Below, piece by piece: positions 17,988 to 27,266 of a stretch of 53,386 nt of DNA. The translations under genes were made by a program, and so were the position numbers. Origin of the DNA: Candidatus Brocadiaceae bacterium (GTDB lineage: Bacteria; Planctomycetota; Brocadiia; SM23-32); contig JAAYEJ010000080.1 of the NCBI GenBank assembly GCA_012728835.1, forward strand, positions 1-53,386, read 5' to 3'. The notes beneath the pieces were generated by a model that was not told the DNA's origin, searched no databases, and worked only from the letters and a program-made list of their open reading frames with translations. Position 1 is the first letter of the stretch. Every line of letters begins with the position of its first letter.

Positions 17988-18228
17988 TTCCTGCGGCGTG
18001 CCGACCGCGGGCACCGCTCAGACGCGCGTGTCTTCCATCCTCCGATCGAGCTATGCGAGACCCATCGGCGGAGATGCCCGGTCGCCGGCGGCTCGGAGCC
18101 TGTCCATGAATTGACGCGGGAACGGGCAGCCTCAGTGCCGACAGGTTCCCTCTTGAAGATGCGAGATGACTGGCCTGTCACGGGCGAGTTCCTGGACAGG
18201 CTCCTGGCCGCCAGTGGGGACGAAGACA
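17988..18228. other. Gene-free stretch between GT2 and the pyruvyl transferase-like gene
   Basis: I find no convincing open frame, RNA gene, terminator or complete promoter in these 241 bp. A ttgacg hexamer at 18111-18116 has no good -10 partner. Confidence 0.5.
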
Positions 18229-19344
18229 ATGGGGCGACGACTGCTCCTGGCCGGAGCCTACCACGGACAGAACAAGGGCGACGAACTCGTCTTCGCCGCG
18301 CTCAGGGGGGAGCTTGCGGAGATCTGCCCGGATGCAAGGCTGGACGTGATGTCCACGGATCCCGCCTACTTCGCCGAGCGGTACGGCGTGGACGCCTTCC
18401 AGGCCCGCCGTCCCCTGGCGCTGTGGAAGAAGCTGCGCCTTGCAGATGCCGTGATATTGGGCGGCGGCGGGATCCTCTTCGACGCGGGCTCCCTGGATAC
18501 ACTGCGGGTGGTCGGGCAATCGCAGCTGCTCGTCTGGACCATGCTGACGAGACTGGCCGCGATGCTGGGCAAGCCCGTCCTCTGGTATGAGCTAGGGGTG
18601 GGGCCGCTCAGGTCGTCTCTCGCCGCCGGCCTCGTGAGGACGGCAGCCCGCAGGACGGCAGGCATCGTGCTGCGCGACAGCGAGTCGGCACAGGTCCTCG
18701 GGTCCCTTGGCGTGCGTGACTTCCTTCTCGGGGCCGACCCCGTGTGGAGCGTCCCGCTGCCGAGGGGGTCGCTGCCCCCTGACATGCCCACGGAGTACGA
18801 CCTGGTCGTCGTGCGGCACTGGAAGGGCCTGGAAGACGGGCAGGTGCTCGTGCGTCTGCTCCGAGCTGTAGCGCGCCGTGGACTGCCGGTGGTCGTTACA
18901 GTCACCAATCCCCTCCGGGACCGGGCCTTCGCTTCCCGGCTGTGCGAGTGTGCGGGCCCGGCCGTCCTCTGTCGGCCCCTCGACTCCGGTAGCAGCCCGT
19001 CGGCGCTGGTCGAGATGGTCCGTCGCGCACGGACGGTCTACAGCATGCGCATGCACGCATTGATCGTCGCCGCCCGGCAGGGAGTGCTCTGCGTGGGGCT
19101 CCAGTACCGCACGCCCAAGGTGTGGGCCTGCATGGCGGACATCGGCTGCGGGGAGCAGTGCATCGATCTGGAAGACCCCGCCAGTGCCAGGGCCCTGGAA
19201 GAGCAGGTGGCGGCCGTGGAGGCGCGCGGCGCGGACGAATCCGCGCTGGAGCTTCTGCGCCTTCGCGGCCAGACGGGCCGTGATGAGCTGGCTCGCTTCG
19301 TCCGGCTGGTCGCCGGCGTCAGCGGCGCCGGGACACCCGCATGA
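18229..19344 (+). CDS. Polysaccharide pyruvyl transferase family protein (CsaB/WcaK-like)
   Basis: A 371-residue protein. The N-terminus LLLAGAYHGQNKGDELVFAAL is the family's first Rossmann motif, then ADAVILGGGGILFD, LRDSESAQVLGSLGV, GADPVW and a C-terminal VYSMRMHALIVAARQGV block (R-x-H, the conserved His region). Relatives add pyruvate ketals from PEP to surface sugars such as mannose in teichuronic-type polymers, colanic acid or S-layer anchor glycans. The ATG at 18229 begins MGRRLLLAG; the upstream Shine-Dalgarno is weak. Its 3' end overlaps the convergent GT4 gene by 26 bp. Confidence 0.82.
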   Translation: MGRRLLLAGAYHGQNKGDELVFAALRGELAEICPDARLDVMSTDPAYFAERYGVDAFQARRPLALWKKLRLADAVILGGGGILFDAGSLDTLRVVGQSQLLVWTMLTRLAAMLGKPVLWYELGVGPLRSSLAAGLVRTAARRTAGIVLRDSESAQVLGSLGVRDFLLGADPVWSVPLPRGSLPPDMPTEYDLVVVRHWKGLEDGQVLVRLLRAVARRGLPVVVTVTNPLRDRAFASRLCECAGPAVLCRPLDSGSSPSALVEMVRRARTVYSMRMHALIVAARQGVLCVGLQYRTPKVWACMADIGCGEQCIDLEDPASARALEEQVAAVEARGADESALELLRLRGQTGRDELARFVRLVAGVSGAGTPA

Positions 19345-20491
19345 AGATGTCTTCGTAACGCCGGGCAATGGCGCCCGGGTCATACCGGGCGACATCGACT
19401 CGATTGCGCTCCCCCATTCGTACCGCCAGATCGGGATCGCCGCAGACGGAGGCGGCCGCGCTCGCGATGGCCTCCGGGGAGTTCGTCGGCAGCATGACGG
19501 CATTGCGGCCGTCCACGAGCAAGTCCGTCTGTCCGCCAGTGCTGCTGGCTACTATCGGCAGACCGACAGCCATCGCCTCCTGCAGGCAGATGCCGAAGCC
19601 CTCATGGTCCGACGACAGCACGAATACGTCCGATGCCTTGAGCAAAGCGTACTTTTTTGTCTCGTTCACGTAGCCGGCGAAGATGGTCCTGTCCCGCACG
19701 CCGAGCGAATCCGCCAGTGACTTCAGTCCTTCGAGTTCCGGGCCCGAGCCCACGATGATGGCGCAGTATGCGGCCGGCAGTGCTGGGACCGCTCGCAGGA
19801 TCGCGTCGAGGCGCTTCCGGGGCACAAGACGCCCGACCGACACCATGTAGGTCCTATCGCTGTGCAGGCCCAACTGCTGCCTGAGGACCTCCCTGCCGGG
19901 CAGGCCGGCCACCAGCTGGGGCGGGGAATACGGCAGCGGGACTATGCCCAGGCGTCCGGCCGCCCGCCATTCGTAGTACCTGCACGCCCGGTCGGCGGTG
20001 TCGGACGACTGGGCGACGACCCTGTCGGCCGCGTCCAGTATGCGGCCCACGGCCCAGCGCAGCGGACCGACCCGGTGCGGAGAGAGCCGCTTGCTGGGAT
20101 CGTATATGTCGCCTCCGTGGATGGAAAGCACATTGGGCAGGCGGAGCAGCTTAGATGCCATCAGCCCCAGAGGGCCCGTCGGGATGGCAAAATGGGTATT
20201 GATCACGTCGTAGCGCCTTCGGCGTCCGAGATCGACCACCTCGGCAAGCCCCGTCGCGAGGTAGCCGGCCATCGAGGGAAAGGAGGCGACACGGGGCGAT
20301 GCCCTTCTCACAGTGCGCACGCGAAAGACGTCCACGCCGTCCATGCATTCTCTGCGGGGCAGGTCGCCGTAGGCCGAGGTGACACAGTCCACCGAGTGCC
20401 TCGTCGCCCATTGGCGTGCCAGGGCGTGTGCCGACACACCGCCGCCTCCGCCGATGGGCGGATACTCGTAGTTCAGGACAAGTATGCGCAT
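19319..20491 (-). CDS. Family 4 glycosyltransferase
   Basis: A 390-residue GT-B fold GT4 enzyme, probably retaining and cytoplasmic or membrane-associated. The N-terminal YEYPPIGGGGGVSAHALARQ donor-loop region, INTHFAIPTGPLG, LSIHGGDIYD, VSVGRLVPRKRLDAILRA, AGYVNETKKYALLKASDVFVL and the EX7E-like block SDHEGFGICLQEAMAVGLPIV are all present. It likely adds a sugar in the local surface polysaccharide. The ATG at 20491 starts at MRILVLNYEYPP, the normal GT4 N-terminus; an in-frame ATG 11 codons upstream is possible. Confidence 0.9.
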   Translation of the reverse strand: MRILVLNYEYPPIGGGGGVSAHALARQWATRHSVDCVTSAYGDLPRRECMDGVDVFRVRTVRRASPRVASFPSMAGYLATGLAEVVDLGRRRRYDVINTHFAIPTGPLGLMASKLLRLPNVLSIHGGDIYDPSKRLSPHRVGPLRWAVGRILDAADRVVAQSSDTADRACRYYEWRAAGRLGIVPLPYSPPQLVAGLPGREVLRQQLGLHSDRTYMVSVGRLVPRKRLDAILRAVPALPAAYCAIIVGSGPELEGLKSLADSLGVRDRTIFAGYVNETKKYALLKASDVFVLSSDHEGFGICLQEAMAVGLPIVASSTGGQTDLLVDGRNAVMLPTNSPEAIASAAASVCGDPDLAVRMGERNRVDVARYDPGAIARRYEDIFMRVSRRR

Positions 20492-20700
20492 TGTCAGGAA
20501 CCCACCAGCGGCCTCGGCTCGCATCCGAGTGGATTGGCGCAGAGCGAGGGCGTTATGATAGCATGTCGCCCGGAAGGTTCGCGACCGGCAGACAGCTCTG
20601 ATCGGACCTGGTCTGAGAATCGCACGGCTTGGCGCAATACGCATGCGCCCACGGCACAGGGCAGATGGGCAACGAAGAGCACCCCCGAAGACAGCCGCTG
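20492..20700. other. Divergent intergenic region between GT4 and flippase/GT-C fusion
   Basis: About 210 bp. The only promoter-like site is ttatgata at 20553-20560, which reads tatgat on plus and tatcat on minus, so it could serve either direction; neither has a good -35. An in-frame ATG at 20665 could extend the downstream protein by 12 residues. Confidence 0.35.
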
Positions 20701-23034
20701 ATGCGGATTGCGCGTGCCGTGGTCGGTCTGGCCCTGCTCGCGGTGCTGTTCCACTTCGTCCCTCTGCGCGGCATTGTCGCCGCCGTCGGCAAGGCCCGCG
20801 TGGACTTCCTGCTCGTCGCGGTCGTCATCCCCTTCCTCGGCATCGTCGTTTCGTCCCTGAAGCTCTGGCTGCTTCTGCGAGCTGATGCTCCCGGCGTCGG
20901 GTTTGGGCAGGTTCTGAAGGCGTATTACATTGGCACCTTCTTCAATAACCTGCTGCCCACCAGCATCGGCGGCGACGTAGCGAAGGTGCGTCAGCTGCGG
21001 CTTGACGGCACAAGACTCGCGCACGCCGCGGCGTCGGTCATCGTCGAGCGCGCCACAGGGCTGGCCGTCGTGCTGGCAGCCACGCTGGGGATCTCGCTTG
21101 GGTGGAGCAGGTTCCTGGATCGTCTCGGCCTGGGGCCGGCGCGCTGGGCCCTGGCGGCCGTCAGCGGCGGGTGCTTCATCGCGCTGGCCATCGCCTACGC
21201 CGCATGGCGAGGCGCGGTCAAGGATTGGATGAAGGCACGCCGCGATGGCGCGGTGGTCGGGAAGGCCTACATGCTCATCGAGAGCTTCTACGTCTTCCGC
21301 AATGCCCCAGGCGTGGTCGCTGCCGCCCTCGGGCTGTCGGTCCTCTTCTACCTGATCATCGCGGTGGGCATGGTGCTGGTTGCACGGGCACTCGGGCTCC
21401 GCCTCGGCCCCGGCAGCGCGGCGGGCCTGGCGACGCTGCTGCGGGTGCCGGAGATGCTGCCCGTCTCCCTGGGAGGGCTGGGAGTGCGGGAGGGGACGCT
21501 CACCTACTGCATGTCGCATCTGGGCGCGACGGCCGCACAGGGCGCCGGCATGGCGCTGGTGATGCGCGGGCTGAGTTCCTTGCACTCGGCGGCAGGCGGG
21601 CTGGTGTACGCCGTCAGCGGACGCGTGCGTCGCGCCCACGCGGTGCCCCCCGCTCCGGCCGAGCCGACGGCCCGCAGACGCGCCCTCCGTGTCGCGCTCA
21701 TCGCGCTCATTGTGCTGGTCCTCTTCACCGACGGGCAGGTCGACGGCCAGAACGAACTCTCGCGCATGGCAGCGGTCGACAGCCTGGCGTCCCGCGGCGT
21801 GTGGCACTTGAACGAGTCGCGCTACGCCCAGACCATCGTGGAGCGCGAAGGACGGCAGTCCCGCTACCTCATCGACATGGTCTACAATCGCCGGGATGGG
21901 CGTTTCTACTCATCCAAACCGCCCGTGCTCACGCTGCTCCTGGCGGCCGTGCCGGCCGGCCTTCACGCGCTCGGCGCCCGATTCACGTTCACAGAGCCAA
22001 GCAACGGACTGGCGGTCTTCCTGCTGACATTCCTGGCCATGGGTCTTCCCAGTGCTTGGGCCTTCTACGCACTCCGCCGGAAGGCCGGCGGCTTGCTGGA
22101 GAGCCCTGCAGGGGCAGACGTCGCCGCTCTGCTGGCCTTTGGGGGCACGCTGTTCTTCACCTACTCGACGGCCATTAACCACCACACCCCCACGGCTGCG
22201 GCCATCCTGGCCGCGTTCTTCCTTCTGGGCATGGCCGAGGGCCGTCCCGTCGTCCCTGCCGGGCGTGCCTCTGCCGCCGGCTTCCTGATGGGGCTGGCCG
22301 CCGTCATCGACGTCGGGCACGGTTTCATCTTCTCGGTCATGTTCGGACTCTACATCTTGTTCTGCCTGCGCTCCTGGCGGACCGCCGTCTTCTACGGCCT
22401 GGGCGCCCTGCCGCCCCTGGCGCTGCACTGCGCCATTCAGTACAGCCTCTGGGGCAGCATACTCCCTGTGCAGATGTTGCACGGCACGAAGGACTACCCC
22501 TTCAGCTACTGGACCCACAGGACAGAGTCCGACGCCTGGCATATTCCGCGCAGCGACTACTGGCTCCTCACCCTATTCAGCATGCGGGGGCTCTTCGTGC
22601 TCAGCCCCATCCTGCTTTTTGGCGCGGCGGGGCTGGCAGCGGAGCTGCGGGACGCCGCACGGGCTTCCCGCCGCGGGAAGACCGGCGGCCGGCTCGCGCG
22701 GCCGTCGGGAGAAGCCCTGCGCGGGTATGCCGCCCTCTCGGTCTTGATCGGAATGCTGTTCCTGGTCTGGTACTCAGGCTTCCGGACGCCGACCAACTTC
22801 GCCGGGGCGGCATTCGGCTTCCGCTACTACATCGGGTTCACGCCGCTGCTGGCGTGGTACGCCGTGCGCGCATACGGGCGATGGGCCGACAGCCCCCGGT
22901 TCCGCGTGATCTTCTACGCACTCGGCGCGTGGTCGCTGTTCTATGCCTGCCTCGGCACGCGGTTCACCTGGGTGCTCATGGAAGCCGTGCCGCATCCGGC
23001 GGTGCGGATGCTGCTGCCGCTGCGCGGCTTCTGA
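20701..23034 (+). CDS. Fusion of LPG-synthase-type transmembrane domain (YbhN/AglD-like) with a GT-C-like membrane domain
   Basis: A 777-residue polytopic protein in two parts. Residues 1 to about 320 match the lysylphosphatidylglycerol synthase TM / UPF0104 family (AYYIGTFFNNLLPTSIGGDVAKVRQL, SVIVERATGLAVV, PVSLGGLGVREGTLTY), seen in lipid flippases and glycan export. A linker with PPAPAEPTARRR follows. From about 335 on there is a second set of helices with a first loop TDGQVDGQNELSRMAAVDSL and FYSSKPPVLTLLLA, which resembles the acidic-loop start of GT-C glycosyltransferases such as PMT/ArnT. The start at 20701 puts MRIARAVVG directly at helix 1. It probably makes or flips a lipid-linked glycan with the neighbouring enzymes; the specific reaction is not readable. 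Confidence 0.78.
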   Translation: MRIARAVVGLALLAVLFHFVPLRGIVAAVGKARVDFLLVAVVIPFLGIVVSSLKLWLLLRADAPGVGFGQVLKAYYIGTFFNNLLPTSIGGDVAKVRQLRLDGTRLAHAAASVIVERATGLAVVLAATLGISLGWSRFLDRLGLGPARWALAAVSGGCFIALAIAYAAWRGAVKDWMKARRDGAVVGKAYMLIESFYVFRNAPGVVAAALGLSVLFYLIIAVGMVLVARALGLRLGPGSAAGLATLLRVPEMLPVSLGGLGVREGTLTYCMSHLGATAAQGAGMALVMRGLSSLHSAAGGLVYAVSGRVRRAHAVPPAPAEPTARRRALRVALIALIVLVLFTDGQVDGQNELSRMAAVDSLASRGVWHLNESRYAQTIVEREGRQSRYLIDMVYNRRDGRFYSSKPPVLTLLLAAVPAGLHALGARFTFTEPSNGLAVFLLTFLAMGLPSAWAFYALRRKAGGLLESPAGADVAALLAFGGTLFFTYSTAINHHTPTAAAILAAFFLLGMAEGRPVVPAGRASAAGFLMGLAAVIDVGHGFIFSVMFGLYILFCLRSWRTAVFYGLGALPPLALHCAIQYSLWGSILPVQMLHGTKDYPFSYWTHRTESDAWHIPRSDYWLLTLFSMRGLFVLSPILLFGAAGLAAELRDAARASRRGKTGGRLARPSGEALRGYAALSVLIGMLFLVWYSGFRTPTNFAGAAFGFRYYIGFTPLLAWYAVRAYGRWADSPRFRVIFYALGAWSLFYACLGTRFTWVLMEAVPHPAVRMLLPLRGF

Positions 23035-23124
23035 GGGCCCGGACGAAGGAGGCGGGGCCGGGAAGGCACGGGCGGCCGGGGACCGGCGGAATCGACCCGG
23101 CACGCGCACCCCGCACAGAAGAAC

Positions 23125-23166
23125 CGGGGGCGGCCGCCGGGCCCTCGGCCCTGCGCGCCGCCCCCG
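23125..23166. terminator. GC-rich hairpin between convergent genes
   Basis: A perfect 9-bp stem, cgggggcgg (23125-23133) with ccgcccccg (23158-23166), enclosing 24 nt, lies between the 3' ends of the flippase fusion and the HEAT-repeat gene. There is no T-tract on either strand, so it may act as a bidirectional barrier or RNA-stabilising hairpin rather than a classical terminator. Confidence 0.4.
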
Positions 23167-23190
23167 AGGGGTTCGTGTTCGTCTGCCGGC

Positions 23191-25440
23191 CTACTCGGCC
23201 AGTCCGAGCCCTTGCGTGCGGAGCACGGACAGCAGCGTGTCCGCCGGCAGGCCGGCCTGACCGAGCGCTTCGGCAGCCGCCTCACGCAGGCACTGTTCGT
23301 CGGACTGCAGCGCGCCCATGAGCACGTCCACAATGTCGGCCGGGGCCGCCTCTTCCGAACGGCTCAGCACGGCCGCCAGTGCGCGGGCGGCGGCGACCTT
23401 CAGTTCCAGCGCTCCCTGGCCCGCCACAACGGCGGCCAGCCCGTCCAGGCAGCCCGCGTCGCCGAAGCGCGACAGCGCGCAGATGCCCGCCGCCGTCACC
23501 TCGTCGCCGTAGCCGGCCAGCGCCATGACCAGCGCCGGCTGGGCTTCCAGCAGCGGGTAGGCCGTGTTGAGCGGGTCGACGCCGGCCAGGGCCTTGGCCG
23601 CCCTCAGCACGAGCGTCGCTTCCTCCTCGGTGAAGGCCGAACGGCTCTCGGCCTTGACCTGGTCGGCGATCGGCGCCAGCTTCGCCTGGCGCAGGTCGTC
23701 CGGCGACAGGATGCCGGCCAGTCCCTCGACCTTGGTGAGGTCCGCCGAGTCCGCGCCCGGGTCGCACACGACATACAGCGGCGCACCCTTGGTGCGGACG
23801 TCCGCCCGGAGCGTCTGCAGCAGACTCGCGAACCTCCCGGCGTCCACGTTGGCGCTCAGGAACACCACGTCCACGGCGGGCTCCAGCGCGAGCACGGCCT
23901 GGATCTGCGGCACCATGGCTCCCGCCTCGCTCGTGGCCAGGCCCTCGCCGCGCAGAACGGTTGCGAGCTTGTTGCGAAGCTGGAAGTTGTCCATGGCCAC
24001 CAGCGCAGTACGCTCTGCGGCGGCCTGCAGGGCGGCGCCCATGACGTCGATCACGTCGCCGGGCTCCACCTGCTCCGCGTCGGGGCTGGCCGCCACGACC
24101 ACAACGGTGGCGTTGTAGCGCACGTCCTTGTCGCCGGAGGCCAGTGCGGCGCTGAGCGCCTCGGCGCCGGCCGGGCAGAGCGAGGCCGGGCCGGACGCGG
24201 CCAGCTTGTCGCCCAGCGTCCTGACCAGCAGCAGGGCGGCCGCGCCGTCGTTGGCGGCGATCGTCTTCTTCAGGGCCTCGGCCAGCACGGGCGCTTTGAG
24301 CATGCGCAGGGCCACGGGGACCTCGGCCTGGAACTCGGCCAGGCGCTCGGCGGCATCCTGCCGGGTGGCCTCGTCGGTCGGGGCGCCCGTCAGGTCCACG
24401 TCACCGGAGGCGAAGTAATCGCACAGGGCCGTCTGCCGGCTCAGGGAGGCGGCCAGAAGCGCCTGGAGTCCGGCGTCGTCCGGTGCCGCGGCCAGCCCTT
24501 CGAGGGCGGTCTCGGTGGCCATACGCTGGTAGTACAGGTAGTTGGGAACCTCTTCGCAGACGATCCGGCCGGGCAGGTCCTCGCCCTCCGGATTCCACTG
24601 CCAGATGTCGGCCGTCAGACCATAGGTGTAGCCGACCAGGCCCGTCCGCTCGCAGGTGTATGCATCGGCCAGCAGTGCGTATGCCTCGGCCGGGGTTCCC
24701 GGGTCCTGCGTCTCCTCCGCAATCGTCGCGACGGCCTGCCGGGCGGCCTCCCGCAGGTCCGCCGGAGCGGCGGCGTCGCCGGCGGTCGCCAGCAGCGCCG
24801 GGATGGCGCGCTCGTCGCCGATCTGCGCCAGCACGCCGGCCACACGCACCCTCAGCAGGGAGTCGTCCGCATTGCGCAGAGCGCGCACGAGCGGCAGGCA
24901 GGCGTCGCGATGGAGGTTGGAGAGCAGGCTGACGGCCCGAGCGACGGTCCTCTGGTCCTCGGGCTTCTCCAGCGCGAGGAGCCCCACGACGTGCGGCACG
25001 GCGTGGGGGCCGTGGCCGGTCAGCATCACGGCGCCGCGCCGGTAGGCGACGGCCTCCGGAGACTGGAAGTCGGCGAGGATCTCCTCGACGTTCTCGACCG
25101 TGCGCTTTCTCTCCTCCCCGGCGCGCCGCAGGAGCATGAGCAGCTCCCGGACCTGCGGGCCGACCTCTTCGTTGCCGACCATCTCGGCCAGTTCGGCCAG
25201 GTCGGCCGCGTCGCGCATCCGGAGGGCGGCCTGCATCCCCGGCTGGCGGGCCAGCACGTCCTCGAATGCCTCCCTGGCGGCCGTGAATTCGCCCGTCTTG
25301 TACAGGGTCACGCCCTTCTGGAACGTCTGGACGACGTCCGAGCCCTCAGCCTCTTGCGCCAGGGCCGCCGTCGAGAAGACCACCGAAAGGGCAGCAGTCA
25401 CCGCCAATGCCAATCCCCACCGCCTAACGCGTCTGCACAT
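23191..25440 (-). CDS. Secreted HEAT-repeat protein of unknown function
   Basis: A 749-residue exported protein. The signal peptide (1 to about 27) ends STAALAQE. Residues 35-70 look like one TPR (FQKGVTLYKTGEFTAAREAFEDVLA). Residues about 120-230 are HEAT-like (HAVPHVVGLLALEKPEDQR, LLRVRVAGVLAQIGDERAIP), as are the last 200 (AGICALSRFGDAGCLDGLAAV, AAAEALGQAGLPADTLLSVL). In between, VDVVFLSANVDAG, LYVVCDPGADSADLT and EGLAGILSPDDL resemble a receiver-like alpha/beta domain. The start is ATG at 25440 with aaggag 6 bp upstream. It is probably a periplasmic scaffold. It ends near the hairpin at 23125-23166. Confidence 0.72.
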   Translation of the reverse strand: MCRRVRRWGLALAVTAALSVVFSTAALAQEAEGSDVVQTFQKGVTLYKTGEFTAAREAFEDVLARQPGMQAALRMRDAADLAELAEMVGNEEVGPQVRELLMLLRRAGEERKRTVENVEEILADFQSPEAVAYRRGAVMLTGHGPHAVPHVVGLLALEKPEDQRTVARAVSLLSNLHRDACLPLVRALRNADDSLLRVRVAGVLAQIGDERAIPALLATAGDAAAPADLREAARQAVATIAEETQDPGTPAEAYALLADAYTCERTGLVGYTYGLTADIWQWNPEGEDLPGRIVCEEVPNYLYYQRMATETALEGLAAAPDDAGLQALLAASLSRQTALCDYFASGDVDLTGAPTDEATRQDAAERLAEFQAEVPVALRMLKAPVLAEALKKTIAANDGAAALLLVRTLGDKLAASGPASLCPAGAEALSAALASGDKDVRYNATVVVVAASPDAEQVEPGDVIDVMGAALQAAAERTALVAMDNFQLRNKLATVLRGEGLATSEAGAMVPQIQAVLALEPAVDVVFLSANVDAGRFASLLQTLRADVRTKGAPLYVVCDPGADSADLTKVEGLAGILSPDDLRQAKLAPIADQVKAESRSAFTEEEATLVLRAAKALAGVDPLNTAYPLLEAQPALVMALAGYGDEVTAAGICALSRFGDAGCLDGLAAVVAGQGALELKVAAARALAAVLSRSEEAAPADIVDVLMGALQSDEQCLREAAAEALGQAGLPADTLLSVLRTQGLGLAE

Positions 25441-25594
25441 GAATGTCTCCTTATCGTCTGTCAGGCCCCTACGGGACGCCTGCGGACCTTCCGGCGGGGG
25501 CCTACGGCCTCGCGCCGCCGCCCGCCCGTGGATTCGGGTTTCGGTGACTCCTTCACTGTGCTCAACAGCCGGCGCCGGCCGATCGCGATCCGGC

Positions 25595-26902
25595 TCAGCG
25601 CAGGTACTCGCGTTCCGGGCCAACCATGTCGTCAAACGTCTCCCGGCGACGGATCGGGCGCGCCTGCGAGCCGCCGACCAGTACCTCGGCCGCCCGCGGC
25701 CGCGCATTGTAGTTCGAACTCATGGCGAAGCCGTATGCGCCCACGTCGAAGACGGCCAGCAGGTCGCCGCCCTCCAGGCGAGGCAACGCCCTGGCCCGCG
25801 CCAGGAAGTCGCCTGTCTCGCACACGGGCCCGACCACGTCCACGACTTCGGATGTCAAGCCGCCCGGCGCATCGTCCGCCCTCAGAACCGCCGGCATCCC
25901 CTCCGCGCTGCGCACAGGCCAGATTCGATGGAACGCATCGTAGAGCGTCGGCCGAACCAGGTCGTTCATCGCGGCATCGCAGATCAGGAACCGTTTGCCG
26001 GCGCGTGTCTCCTTCCGGTAGATGACGCGGGTCAGCAGCACGGCGCAGCTACCAGCTACGTACCGTCCAGGCTCAATGATGATAACCGGACAACGCGATT
26101 TTTCAAGCCGAGAATCGACCGCCTCCGCGTATTCGCGCGGCCGGGCGGTTTCCTCGCCGGTGTAGGAGATGCAGAACCCGCCGCCCAGGTTCAGGCTGTC
26201 GACGGGCGCGCCGACCGCGCGCAGGCGCTCGATCAGCGGCAGAAGCCTGTCCAGAGCACGCACATACGGCTCCGGCCCCATGATCGGCGAGCCAAGGTGC
26301 ACGTGCACGCCCCGGACGGCCAGGCCCGGCCGACCGGCCGCCTCCCGCACCAGGTCCTCAACGGCATCACTATCTATACCGAACTTCGTACCCTTCTTGC
26401 CAGTGGTCGTCTTCTCGTGCGCCCGGGCGTCCACGTCCGGGTTGACGCGGATGGCCACCGGCGCAGGCCGCCCGACCCGCCGGCCGACCGCCTCGATCAC
26501 CTCCAGCTCGGCCCGCGACTCCACGTTGAACATCAGGATGCCCCGCCGGAGAGCGAACTCGATCTCCTCCTCCGTCTTGCCCACCCCGGCGAAGACGATC
26601 CGCTCGGGCACCCCTCCGGCCGCCAGCACCCGCCGCAGCTCGCCCCCACTGACGACGTCAAATCCGCTGCCTTCGGCGGCCAGAAGGCTCAGGATCGACA
26701 GGTTCGGGCAGGACTTCACGGAGAAGCACACGAGGGCGTTGCGGGCGGCGAACGCGTCGCGAATGGCCCGATAGCGCTCCACCAGGCCCGCGCGGCTGTA
26801 GACGTACAGGGGCGTCCCCCACTGCTCGGCCAGCTCCGCAACGGCCACATCCTCGCAGTGAAGCGCGCCGTCCCGATAATGGAACCACCCTGCATCCGCC
26901 AC
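25595..26902 (-). CDS. lysA: Diaminopimelate decarboxylase
   Basis: A 435-residue PLP enzyme (fold III) that decarboxylates meso-DAP to L-lysine. The PLP lysine is Lys63 in CFSVKSCPNLSIL; HVHLGSPI, LNLGGGFCISY, IIEPGRYVAGS and the C-terminal VGPVCETGD (substrate Cys) and YGFAMSSNYNARPR complete the signature. The start is GTG at 26902: gggagg lies 7 bp upstream and the next residues (ADAGWFHYRDGALHCEDV) match the usual N-terminus. It has its own promoter and no operon partner. Confidence 0.95.
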   Translation of the reverse strand: MADAGWFHYRDGALHCEDVAVAELAEQWGTPLYVYSRAGLVERYRAIRDAFAARNALVCFSVKSCPNLSILSLLAAEGSGFDVVSGGELRRVLAAGGVPERIVFAGVGKTEEEIEFALRRGILMFNVESRAELEVIEAVGRRVGRPAPVAIRVNPDVDARAHEKTTTGKKGTKFGIDSDAVEDLVREAAGRPGLAVRGVHVHLGSPIMGPEPYVRALDRLLPLIERLRAVGAPVDSLNLGGGFCISYTGEETARPREYAEAVDSRLEKSRCPVIIIEPGRYVAGSCAVLLTRVIYRKETRAGKRFLICDAAMNDLVRPTLYDAFHRIWPVRSAEGMPAVLRADDAPGGLTSEVVDVVGPVCETGDFLARARALPRLEGGDLLAVFDVGAYGFAMSSNYNARPRAAEVLVGGSQARPIRRRETFDDMVGPEREYLR

Positions 26903-26951
26903 GCAACGACCTCCCGAAATCCCCTGGGCACGCACATAAACCGGGTGCGCG

Positions 26952-26980
26952 ATGATACATCATCCGCGCGGAGAATCCAA
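26952..26980 (-). promoter_or_regulatory. Promoter of lysA
   Basis: On the minus strand a ttggat -35 box (26975-26980), a 17-nt spacer and a tatcat -10 box (26952-26957). The leader to the GTG start is about 45 nt. Confidence 0.62.
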
Positions 26981-27163
26981 CGTGCCGGAAGGAGATGACA
27001 CGGCCCTGCCCGCAGCATCGCGCTGTTGCCGTATCCTGTCGTCTCTTGTCGTCTCTTGTCGTTTCTTGTCGTTTCTTGTCGTTTCTTGCCGTCTCTTGTC
27101 GCCTCTTGTCGTTTCTTGCCGTTCTCTGCGCCCTCGGCGCCCTCTGCGGTGGGCAATCGGCCG
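26981..27163. other. Spacer between the divergent lysA and hydrolase promoters
   Basis: These 183 bp hold no gene. Half of it is a 10-bp tandem array (27031-27120), followed by ctctgcgccctcggcgccctctgcgg, a short imperfect repeat of ccctctgcg. Confidence 0.7.
27031..27120. repeat. Nine-copy 10-bp tandem array, consensus gtYtcttgtc
   Basis: Nine decamers in exact phase from 27031 to 27120, nearly all pyrimidine on this strand: gtatcctgtc, gtctcttgtc twice, gtttcttgtc twice, gtttcttgcc, gtctcttgtc, gcctcttgtc, gtttcttgcc. The period is close to one helical turn. It lies between the lysA and hydrolase promoters. Confidence 0.93.
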
Positions 27164-27192
27164 TTTGTTTGGCGTACGGCGGCCGGTACAAT
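27164..27192 (+). promoter_or_regulatory. Candidate promoter of the AXE1-like hydrolase
   Basis: A tttgtt -35-like box (27164-27169), a 17-nt spacer and a tacaat -10 box (27187-27192). The leader to the ATG is about 67 nt. Confidence 0.5.
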
Positions 27193-27266
27193 GTACGCGT
27201 GGCCCGGGGCGGCTGCCGTCCCGGGAGCATGCCCGTTTCCTGCCCGCCCGTTCGGAGACTGAACAG

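Noticed and set aside
23125-23166. Rho-independent terminator in the strict sense
   Set aside because: The stem is perfect but there is no T-run on either strand; it is kept only as a hairpin.
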